This document shows, one piece after another, positions 1 to 5,178 of a stretch of 9,363 bases of DNA. This DNA comes from Nitrospirota bacterium (GTDB lineage: Bacteria; Nitrospirota; 9FT-COMBO-42-15; HDB-SIOI813). Location: positions 1-9,363 of the forward strand of contig JAHFER010000051.1 in NCBI GenBank assembly GCA_023248365.1. The letters run 5' to 3'. The position numbers and the translations under genes are program-made. The notes under the pieces are model-generated. The model worked only from the letters and a program-made list of their open reading frames with translations, was not told the DNA's origin and ran no database searches. How positions within the stretch are numbered: the stretch's first letter is position 1; every line of letters starts with the position of its first letter.

Positions 1-1946
1 AGCGTTACGGGCTTCCGGAAAAAATGAACTTAGTTACAGGTGTTCTTCAGGGACATCCTGACGGGTATGGATTTCTGATTTCTGACAAAAAAGGGGAACC
101 TGATGTATTTGTCCCGCGCAGGTTTATGATGGGGGCGATGAATAATGACAAAGTAGTAGTTAGAGTTGAAGCGGTTAAAGAAGACGGACGCTCAGAGGGC
201 AGGGTGATTCGGGTATTGGAGAGATTTTATAAAAAGATCGTGGGACGTTTTGAAAAGGGGAGGAACTTCGGTTTTGTAGTACCTTCTGACAAAAAGGTTT
301 GTCATGATATTTATATAGCCCAGCGCTCTTTTAACAAGGCAAAGGACGGGGACATTGTAGTTGCAAATCTTATCTCCTATCCGCAGAATTCAAGAAATCC
401 TGAAGGTGAGATTATCAAGGTACTGGGTCAACAGACAGCTCGCGGGATAGATACAGATATGATTATTGAAGAGTACGGACTCCCCTCTGAATTTCCGCCT
501 GATGTGCTCTCAGAGTCCATGAAGGTTCCTGAAGTAATTACAGGGGCCATGCTGAAGGGGAGGGAAGACCTTAGGGTATTAAAGACCGTTACCATTGATG
601 GCGAAAGTGCAAGGGATTTTGATGATGCAGTCTCCATTGAGAGAAGGCCTGATGACTGTATGATGCTCTGGGTTCATATTGCAGATGTAAGTCATTATGT
701 TCCCTGGGATACACCACTTGATAAAGAGGCATACGACCGGGGAACCAGTGTCTACTTTCCAGACAAGGTTATCCCAATGTTCCCTGAAAGGCTCTCCAAT
801 GGTATATGCAGTCTGAATCCAAAGGAAGACCGTTTGACTTTAACAGCAGAGATGCTCTTTGACAAGGCCGGCAACCGCATTAATTACCGGATATACGAGA
901 GTGTGATAAACAGCAATGAACGTATGACCTATACGTCTGTCAAGAAGATACTTACAGATCAGGACAATGAACTGATTACGAGATATGGCGATCTTATTGA
1001 GACATTTCAACTAATGAAAGAACTCTGTCTCAGGCTCAGAAAAAAGAGGACAAAGCGGGGGAGCATAGACTTTGATCTCCCGGAACCTGAGATTATTCTG
1101 GACCTTCAGAGTAAGGCTATTGATATTATTGTGGCAGAAAGAAATATTGCGCATCAGATTATAGAAGAATTTATGCTTGCCGCAAATGAGACAGTGGCCC
1201 AGCATATGGGGAGTAAACCATTACCTTTTATATACCGTGTTCATGAGTCTCCGGATGAAGATAAGATAATGGTGTTTAATGAATTCATAGAGAGCCTTGG
1301 GTACAAGTCAAGGATAGACCATCGTCAGCCAAAGACATTCCAGAGATTGTTAGACAAGTTAAAGGGAAAAAATGAAGAGGTATTAATCAACCGGCTTCTG
1401 CTCCGTTCAATGAAACAGGCCCGTTATGCTACTGAGAATATCGGACATTTTGGCCTTGCCTCAGAACACTATACTCACTTTACATCGCCTATCCGCAGGT
1501 ATCCTGACCTCATAGTTCACCGTATGATAAAGGAGAGTGAAAAGAGACGCCGTGTAAAGGAAGATGCAGTCAACAAGTTTACTGACAGATTGAATGACAT
1601 TGCAAAACACTCTTCAGAGCGGGAGAGACTGGCAATGGATGCCGAAAGGGAAGTGGTTGAATTGAAAAAGCTCCAGTTTATGCAGGATAAGGCAGGCGCT
1701 GAATATGATGGTGTGATTTCAGGTGTTACTGCGTATGGGTTCTATGTAGAATTAGATGACATTCTGGTAGAGGGGCTTGTACGTGTTACATCAATGTATG
1801 ACGATTTTTACAGGCGGGAGGAAAAGAGCCACAGGCTTGTAGGGGACAGGCTTGGAAAGTCATTCAGGCTCGGAGACAAGGTAAAGGTAAAGGTAGACAA
1901 GGTGGATATGGAGAAAAGAAAGATAGACTTCAAACTTGTGCAATGA
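1..1946 (+). CDS. rnr: Ribonuclease R, 5'-truncated by the window edge
   Basis: RNase R is a processive 3'-to-5' exoribonuclease of the RNB/RNase II family that degrades structured RNA in the cytoplasm. The first ATG is at position 24, but the frame is open to the left edge and the residues before it (RYGLPEK) match the RNase R linker between the N-terminal helix-turn-helix and the first cold-shock domain. The true start therefore lies outside the window. Numbering from that internal Met, cold-shock-like OB folds cover about 1-140. The RNB domain follows, with the acidic metal site in TIDGESARDFDDAV (Asp192, 198, 200, 201), then HIADVSHYV, SVYFPDKVIPMFPERLSNG and the late motif HFTSPIRRYPDL. 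An S1 domain fills about the last 80 residues. The protein ends straight after S1, without the lysine-rich tail of E. coli RNase R. The stop is TGA at 1944-1946. Confidence 0.96.
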   Translation, partial: RYGLPEKMNLVTGVLQGHPDGYGFLISDKKGEPDVFVPRRFMMGAMNNDKVVVRVEAVKEDGRSEGRVIRVLERFYKKIVGRFEKGRNFGFVVPSDKKVCHDIYIAQRSFNKAKDGDIVVANLISYPQNSRNPEGEIIKVLGQQTARGIDTDMIIEEYGLPSEFPPDVLSESMKVPEVITGAMLKGREDLRVLKTVTIDGESARDFDDAVSIERRPDDCMMLWVHIADVSHYVPWDTPLDKEAYDRGTSVYFPDKVIPMFPERLSNGICSLNPKEDRLTLTAEMLFDKAGNRINYRIYESVINSNERMTYTSVKKILTDQDNELITRYGDLIETFQLMKELCLRLRKKRTKRGSIDFDLPEPEIILDLQSKAIDIIVAERNIAHQIIEEFMLAANETVAQHMGSKPLPFIYRVHESPDEDKIMVFNEFIESLGYKSRIDHRQPKTFQRLLDKLKGKNEEVLINRLLLRSMKQARYATENIGHFGLASEHYTHFTSPIRRYPDLIVHRMIKESEKRRRVKEDAVNKFTDRLNDIAKHSSERERLAMDAEREVVELKKLQFMQDKAGAEYDGVISGVTAYGFYVELDDILVEGLVRVTSMYDDFYRREEKSHRLVGDRLGKSFRLGDKVKVKVDKVDMEKRKIDFKLVQ

Positions 1947-1951
1947 TAGTA

Positions 1952-1972
1952 TAAGGCGTAAGGCGTAAGGCA
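1952..1972 (+). repeat. Heptanucleotide tandem repeat (TAAGGCG, 3 units)
   Basis: Three consecutive 7-base units, TAAGGCG, TAAGGCG and TAAGGCA, begin six bases after the rnr stop codon. A shorter pair of related-looking heptamers (GAGCCTT, GAGCCCT) follows at 1981-1994. This is a short tandem repeat in a non-coding spacer. No function is visible. Confidence 0.8.
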
Positions 1973-2017
1973 GAATCCCTGAGCCTTGAGCCCTAATGTT
2001 TTACTCATAAGTAACAA

Positions 2018-2083
2018 ATTTCCCTCCCCTTATAGGAGGCGACTATCTTCCCCCCCTTTAGAAAAGGGGGGCTGGGGGGATTT
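2018..2083. repeat. C/G-rich palindromic intergenic repeat
   Basis: Two hairpins lie side by side. The first has CCTCC at 2023-2027 pairing with GGAGG at 2035-2039. The second has CCCCCCTTT at 2051-2059 pairing with AAAGGGGGG at 2063-2071 around a 3-base AGA loop. A further run of six G follows at 2074-2079. This resembles the C-run/G-run intergenic repeats scattered through many bacterial genomes; that family link is from memory. No T-tract follows the strong stem on either strand, so it is not a standard intrinsic terminator, although the stem could still slow polymerase or protect an RNA 3' end between rnr and the DUF507 genes. Confidence 0.65.
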
Positions 2084-2100
2084 GAACATGGGAATTTCAG

Positions 2101-2382
2101 ATGAAAATTAAGCAGGAAAGAATAGCAATGCTGGCAAAGAATATGGTTGATGGATTGATTGCCAAGGGGTGTCTTGTGCCGTCAGTCCCCAAAGATACAG
2201 TTGTTAACAGGCTTGAAAATATTATTGCTGAAGAGCTGATGATAGAAGATAAACTCAACGACGAGGTAAGGGAACTACTGAAGACGCACTCAAAACAGAT
2301 GGAGCAGGGGAGTGTTAATTACAACAGGATGTTCCAGATGGTGAAGAAGAAATTAGTTGATGAACGAGGAATAGTTCTGTAA
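2101..2382 (+). CDS. DUF507 family protein, first of a tandem pair
   Basis: This is a 93-residue protein of unknown function that I recognise as DUF507. It is predicted cytoplasmic and largely helical and charged, with no signal peptide or membrane segment. Family-like features are the acidic central stretch with NRLENIIAEELMIEDKLNDE (about 37-56) and the C-terminal block VNYNRMFQMVKKKL followed by DERGIVL. The start is supported by GGGA at 2090-2093, seven bases upstream. An ATG at 2088 is in another frame and closes after seven codons. The gene lies 154 bp downstream of rnr on the same strand and its stop codon directly abuts the next start, so the pair is probably co-translated. The nearness to rnr hints at an RNA-related role, but that is only context. 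Confidence 0.85.
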   Translation: MKIKQERIAMLAKNMVDGLIAKGCLVPSVPKDTVVNRLENIIAEELMIEDKLNDEVRELLKTHSKQMEQGSVNYNRMFQMVKKKLVDERGIVL

Positions 2383-2655
2383 ATGGTTCTAAGCGAAGAT
2401 AAAATAAACCACCTGTCACACCTTATCATAAGAGACCTTAAAAAGGGGCTTGCGGTTTTGCAGGGTGATGAGGTAGCAGTGTTGAAGGAGATTAAACGGC
2501 TGCTTACCGCAGAATTTCACCTCGAAGAAGAAATAGATGCCATAGTCAGAAGAAAGCTCACTGTCTATTCCCAAAAAAATCCCGAAGGAACCCCTGAATG
2601 GACCTACCAGTACAACCGCTTTTTTGAAGAGGAGATGAAGAAGAGGCGGAGATAG
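2383..2655 (+). CDS. DUF507 family protein, second of a tandem pair
   Basis: This 90-residue protein is a second, diverged DUF507 member. It shares the layout of its neighbour: an N-terminal helix starting near the SEDKINHLSHLIIRDL segment, a central acidic stretch (AEFHLEEEIDAIVRRKL) and a C-terminal YQYNRFFEEEMKKR block that lines up with YNRMFQMVKKKL of the first copy. It lacks the ERGIVL tail. Its ATG follows the upstream TAA with no intervening base. GAGGA at 2366-2370, inside the end of the first gene, is the likely ribosome-binding site, so translational coupling is probable. Together the two look like an old tandem duplication whose products may act as a pair. The function is unknown. 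Confidence 0.83.
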   Translation: MVLSEDKINHLSHLIIRDLKKGLAVLQGDEVAVLKEIKRLLTAEFHLEEEIDAIVRRKLTVYSQKNPEGTPEWTYQYNRFFEEEMKKRRR

Positions 2656-2691
2656 GAAAGAATATTGGTGTAATTTTTCTAAATGTTCCAT

Positions 2692-2787
2692 GTAACCAAG
2701 ATTAGTCAAAAATCCTTTTACCAGGCGGTGTGTCATTGGATCATCGTCGGCTATGAGGACATTATTTTTATGATTATGTATTGACAT
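2692..2787 (-). pseudogene. Truncated response-regulator receiver domain remnant
   Basis: Reading leftward from ATG at 2787, the first 32 residues look like the start of a CheY-type receiver domain: a hydrophobic first strand (NVLIADDDP) with the metal-binding acidic pair Asp14-Asp15, then a first helix (MTHRLVKGFLTNLGY). After GY the similarity ends abruptly. The phospho-acceptor Asp and the conserved Thr/Ser and Lys are missing. The frame stays open to 2416 only because it runs antisense through the second DUF507 gene. The other two frames do not restore a receiver domain. There is no clear ribosome-binding site. The fragment lies 40 bp downstream of motB on the same strand, so it may be what is left of a chemotaxis gene of the mot operon. 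Most likely it is a decayed fragment and is not translated into anything useful. Confidence 0.68.
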
Positions 2788-2801
2788 AAAGTGAAGGTTT
2801 T

Positions 2802-2825
2802 GTCATTCCGACTTTTGCAAGGGCC
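2802..2825. repeat. Reduced copy of the flgG-flgA intergenic repeat
   Basis: GTCATTCC (2802-2809) is the same as the first eight bases of the repeat at 6749, and the next 16 bases (2810-2825) match 6828-6843 at 14 of 16 positions. This looks like the repeat with its two hairpins deleted, leaving one outer end joined to the tail palindrome. It sits between the motB stop and the receiver-domain remnant. Confidence 0.6.
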
Positions 2826-2827
2826 TG

Positions 2828-3571
2828 CTATTCTATTTTTAAATTTGAAAATGGATTTGAAAACTGTGTTAAACTGTTTTCCTTATTTTCAGCATTAAGT
2901 ACGACTATATCAACTCTGCGATTTTTTCCCCTGTTCTCTGCTGTATCATTATCTGTAATGGGACGGTATTCACCATAGCCAATAGCAGTCAGCCTTTTAG
3001 GATCAACGCCATCTGAAATAAATCTCCTTACTATACTTGTGGCCCTTGCTGATGATAGTTCCCAGTTTGAAGGGAATATAGGGCTTTTAATAGGCAAGTT
3101 GTCTGTATGGCCCTCTACCTGGATGTTTTCATTCATGTCTGATAAAATCTTAGTTAAACCATCTACTGCATCAAGTGCGTCTTTTCTAATCTCAGCGCTT
3201 CCTGAATCAAAAATTGCAGTGTCTGTTATTCTTATTACAATACCTCTTTTGTCCTGAAATACATTTATTTTTTGCTTCTCCCGTAATTCTTTAACTACTT
3301 CTTTGATAGCTACGATACTTCCTACCTGAGCCTTTTTCCTTTCTCTTGACTGGAAACTGGGGCCAATCTCCAATTTTTTTGCTTTGTAGTTTGATGGATT
3401 AAATGCGGCCTCGGCAGAGTCACTTACAGCCCTGTACTTTCCTTCATTTACTGATGACGTGGAATACAGGGTGACAAAGAAGGCAAATAGTAGTGTTATG
3501 AAATCCGCATATGACACCAGCCATCTTTCATGATTTTCATGTTCTTCATGTTTTTTCTTTTTATGAGACAT
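2828..3571 (-). CDS. motB: Flagellar stator protein MotB (MotD-like)
   Basis: MotB forms the ion channel of the motor with MotA and anchors the stator to peptidoglycan. The 247-residue protein has a short, very basic and His-rich cytoplasmic start, then a single membrane segment (about 17-40) in which Asp23 of SYADFITLLFAFF is the ion-binding residue. A plug/linker region follows. A C-terminal OmpA-like peptidoglycan-binding domain (about 105-225) carries VEGHTDN (152-158), NWELSSARA (169-177) and NRGKNRRVDI (213-222). The membrane segment and the following SSVNEGKYR resemble the MotD type of Pseudomonas more than E. coli MotB. The start has AAGGAT ten bases upstream and lies 20 bp after the motA stop, in the usual motA-motB order. 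Confidence 0.93.
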   Translation of the reverse strand: MSHKKKKHEEHENHERWLVSYADFITLLFAFFVTLYSTSSVNEGKYRAVSDSAEAAFNPSNYKAKKLEIGPSFQSRERKKAQVGSIVAIKEVVKELREKQKINVFQDKRGIVIRITDTAIFDSGSAEIRKDALDAVDGLTKILSDMNENIQVEGHTDNLPIKSPIFPSNWELSSARATSIVRRFISDGVDPKRLTAIGYGEYRPITDNDTAENRGKNRRVDIVVLNAENKENSLTQFSNPFSNLKIE

Positions 3572-3591
3572 AAATTACGTATCCTTATAAA

Positions 3592-4359
3592 TTATTTGCT
3601 TCCCTCTTTTTTATTTGACTTTTCAATGAATCCCTCTAATTTCTCCCTCATTAATCTCGGGTTTTCTCCTGTGGCTATTGCGACAAGTCCTTCAATAATC
3701 ATCTCCTTTAAAAGCCCTCTGGACCTTATTTTTATTTTTATATTACCTGCGAGGGGTAAGAATAATAGATTGGCAGATCCTACTCCATAAACTGTTGCGA
3801 CAAATGCTGTAGCAATACCACTTCCAAGCTTGCTTGGATCAGCAAGGTTTTCCATAACATGAATTAGACCAAGTACTGCTCCAAGAATTCCAACAGTCGG
3901 TGAAAAACCACCGAACGATTCAAAAACCTTGGCTGACAGCATCTCTCTTTCTTCTTCATAGGACATTTCTATACCCAGAATCTTTTCTAATGTCTCAGGC
4001 TCTGTTCCATCAATAACATACTGAAGTCCTTTGCGAAGGAAAGGGTCTTTGACATCACCTATTTTCGACTCAAGGGAAAGGATCCCTTCTTTCCTTGCAG
4101 ACTGGGCAAAGCCCTCAAGCTGATTTATGAAACCCTCATAATCAACTTTTCCTGTGAAGACCGCACCAATTGCCAATTTAAATCCAAAGAAGAAAGTTTT
4201 TAAAGGATAGTTGACCATAACCGCGCCAAATGTGCCACCCATAACTATCAAGAAGGCGGTGAACTGGATAATAGAGCCTACATGTCCACCCTCGACTGCC
4301 TGACCAATCAGGATACTTGCTATGGCGACGACAATTCCTAATGGGATGAAGATATCCAT
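3592..4359 (-). CDS. motA: Flagellar stator protein MotA (MotC-like)
   Basis: MotA is the membrane subunit of the stator that couples ion flow to torque on the rotor. The 255-residue product has the MotA/TolQ/ExbB layout: two membrane segments near 1-20 and 30-50, a large cytoplasmic loop, then two more segments near 153-172 and 182-205. Residues that align with known functional positions are Arg89 and Glu97 in the loop (SARKEGILSLES), Pro154 in GGFSPTVGILGAVLGLIH and Pro202 in LFLPLAG. The N-terminal EGGHVGSIIQ and MGGTFGA segments resemble the MotC subtype. The ribosome-binding site GAGGAAAG lies inside the last codons of the upstream regulator gene, three bases separate the two genes, and translational coupling is likely. 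Confidence 0.94.
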   Translation of the reverse strand: MDIFIPLGIVVAIASILIGQAVEGGHVGSIIQFTAFLIVMGGTFGAVMVNYPLKTFFFGFKLAIGAVFTGKVDYEGFINQLEGFAQSARKEGILSLESKIGDVKDPFLRKGLQYVIDGTEPETLEKILGIEMSYEEEREMLSAKVFESFGGFSPTVGILGAVLGLIHVMENLADPSKLGSGIATAFVATVYGVGSANLLFLPLAGNIKIKIRSRGLLKEMIIEGLVAIATGENPRLMREKLEGFIEKSNKKEGSK

Positions 4360-4362
4360 TTT

Positions 4363-4818
4363 TTATCTTTCCTCAATTACTTCTTTTGATATTGCCGGTA
4401 CTAATTGTGGATTTTCCTGTGCAGTTGCATACACCTTGCATGTCTGGCACTTTCTTTCATTATCTATACAACATTCAGGGAGTATTTCTAAAGACCAGCA
4501 GGCAGATTTGTTTCCGGTGAAGACATTGCATTTTTCCCGTGATTCAGTGGGACATCTTAGTATCTTCCAGCAGGGGGTTGTTATTAACAGTCTGCGTATC
4601 CCCTCGTAATTTAGTCCCTCATCATGTATGAGCTGCCAAATCTGCATTATCCACTTTATTTCACCGTGAGAGAATAACCTGTGATTATTCTGAGAGTCCC
4701 GGTGTGTCCGCAGTAAACCCTGGCGTTCATATTCTCTTATTGTTCCAGGCGAAATACCTGAAAGCCTTGAGGCGACCCGGATGGTATAAACAGACTGTAT
4801 TTCCATTTCCTGAGACAT
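4363..4818 (-). CDS. MerR/HspR-like regulator with Cys-rich C-terminus
   Basis: This is a DNA-binding regulator of the MerR superfamily. With the start used here it has 151 residues. A winged helix-turn-helix covers about 10-80: YTIRVASRLSGISPGTIREY, then ERQGLLRTHRDSQNNHRLFS, then DEGLNYEGIRRLL, an arrangement closest to HspR-type regulators. The C-terminal half holds eight cysteines (83, 89, 97, 107, 116, 117, 124, 127), two of them in CW pairs (83-84 and 107-108), which suggests a metal, Fe-S or redox site. A longer frame opens at 4863, but a sigma-28 promoter whose initiation point would fall near 4841 overlaps that extension, and MerR proteins normally begin only about 10 residues before the YTI motif. 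The start is therefore 4818, or 4806 as an alternative. Neither has a strong ribosome-binding site. The gene runs into motA with a 3-bp gap, so it probably controls stator or flagellar genes; its signal is unknown. Confidence 0.85.
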   Translation of the reverse strand: MSQEMEIQSVYTIRVASRLSGISPGTIREYERQGLLRTHRDSQNNHRLFSHGEIKWIMQIWQLIHDEGLNYEGIRRLLITTPCWKILRCPTESREKCNVFTGNKSACWSLEILPECCIDNERKCQTCKVYATAQENPQLVPAISKEVIEER

Positions 4819-4847
4819 AGTTTTTTCAATTAAAAGTTTCGGCAAAA

Positions 4848-4874
4848 GTATCGGAGTTGTCATAATAAACTTTA
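4848..4874 (-). promoter_or_regulatory. Sigma-28 (FliA) type promoter of regulator-motA-motB
   Basis: On the minus strand TAAAGTTT (4874-4867) is followed after exactly 11 bases by TCCGATAC (4855-4848). The enterobacterial FliA consensus is TAAAGTTT, 11 bases, GCCGATAA, so the -35 part matches 8 of 8 and the -10 part 6 of 8. Initiation would fall near 4841, about 23 bases before the ATG at 4818. FliA control of motAB is the classic late-flagellar arrangement. Confidence 0.82.
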
Positions 4875-4915
4875 GATAAGGATAATGAGGTTATTTGCTG
4901 TGAATACATATAAGA

Positions 4916-4939
4916 AACTTGCGATGCTTATCGCAAGTT
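4916..4939. promoter_or_regulatory. Perfect 10-bp dyad, candidate operator
   Basis: AACTTGCGAT (4916-4925) and ATCGCAAGTT (4930-4939) are perfect inverted repeats around a 4-base GCTT spacer. No T-tract follows on either strand, so it is not an intrinsic terminator. The arms resemble the HAIR operator of HspR (CTTGAGT, 7 bases, ACTCAAG), and the adjacent regulator has an HspR-like DNA-binding domain. It lies 42 bp upstream of the sigma-28 -35 element and about 185 bp upstream of the sigma-54 site, so it could serve either side. Autoregulation is an inference; a binding site for a sigma-54 activator is the alternative. Confidence 0.55.
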
Positions 4940-4944
4940 ATTCA

Positions 4945-4988
4945 CCGCAGAGCTCTGTGGTTCGTTTTATAGTCTGATGATCTCAGAC
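4945..4988. promoter_or_regulatory. Two further inverted repeats, function unknown
   Basis: CCGCAGAG (4945-4952) and CTCTGTGG (4953-4960) form a 16-bp palindrome with one mismatched pair. GTCTGA (4972-4977) and TCAGAC (4983-4988) are perfect arms around a 5-base spacer. With the dyad at 4916-4939 they make three palindromes with centres about 25 and 28 bp apart. Their sequences differ, so they need not bind the same protein. Confidence 0.4.
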
Positions 4989-5029
4989 CGGCAAAATAGG
5001 CTTTTTAACACGGCAGAATTTTCCTCTTT

Positions 5030-5064
5030 TCTTACTTCTTACTTTTTGTTTCTTACTTCTTACT
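5030..5064 (+). repeat. Heptanucleotide repeat (TCTTACT, 4 units in register)
   Basis: Five consecutive 7-base units read TCTTACT, TCTTACT, TTTTGTT, TCTTACT and TCTTACT. Seen more broadly, the 15-base TCTTACTTCTTACTT occurs perfectly at 5030-5044 and again at 5051-5065. On the other strand the unit in rotation is TAAGAAG, which resembles the TAAGGCG unit found after rnr. It lies between the dyads and the sigma-54 promoter. Confidence 0.75.
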
Positions 5065-5124
5065 TCTGAAATTAAGCGTGAGATATCAATGGGATTGGTC
5101 TGTTCCAATAACCTGATTCAGAGA

Positions 5125-5140
5125 TGGCACATTGCTTGCT
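5125..5140 (+). promoter_or_regulatory. Sigma-54 (RpoN) type promoter of the flg operon
   Basis: TGGCAC (5125-5130) and TTGCT (5136-5140) are separated by five bases, which gives the obligatory GG, 10 bases, GC spacing of -24/-12 promoters and matches the consensus TGGCAC, N5, TTGCW fully. Initiation is expected about 12 bases after the GC, near 5151, giving a leader of about 28 bases before flgF. A sigma-54 activator of the FlrC/FleQ type would be needed; its gene is not in this window. Confidence 0.82.
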
Positions 5141-5178
5141 ATATAACCTATTTTGTAAATTTAAATTGAGGGGAAATA

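Larger units (their letters stand above)
4819..5178. other. Divergent regulatory region between mot and flg operons
   Basis: No gene is supported in this 360-bp space between the regulator start and flgF. From left to right it holds a sigma-28-type promoter facing left (4848-4874), a perfect 10-bp dyad (4916-4939), two weaker dyads (4945-4960 and 4972-4988), a heptamer repeat (5030-5064), a small dyad of ATTGG and CCAAT (5094-5109) and a sigma-54-type promoter facing right (5125-5140). The stretch 4989-5029 shows nothing I recognise. Confidence 0.75.

Noticed and set aside
24..26. ATG at 24 as the start of RNase R
   Set aside because: The frame is open to the window edge and the preceding residues RYGLPEK fit the RNase R linker, so this Met is internal.
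2416..2691. The rest of the minus-strand open frame after the receiver fragment
   Set aside because: It is antisense to the second DUF507 gene and shows no family features; it is open by chance.
4819..4863. The 15-residue N-terminal extension of the regulator (start at 4863)
   Set aside because: It overlaps the sigma-28 -10 region and lies upstream of the expected transcription start, and MerR proteins do not need it.
4916..4939. The 10-bp dyad as an intrinsic terminator
   Set aside because: No T-tract follows the stem on either strand and no gene ends there.
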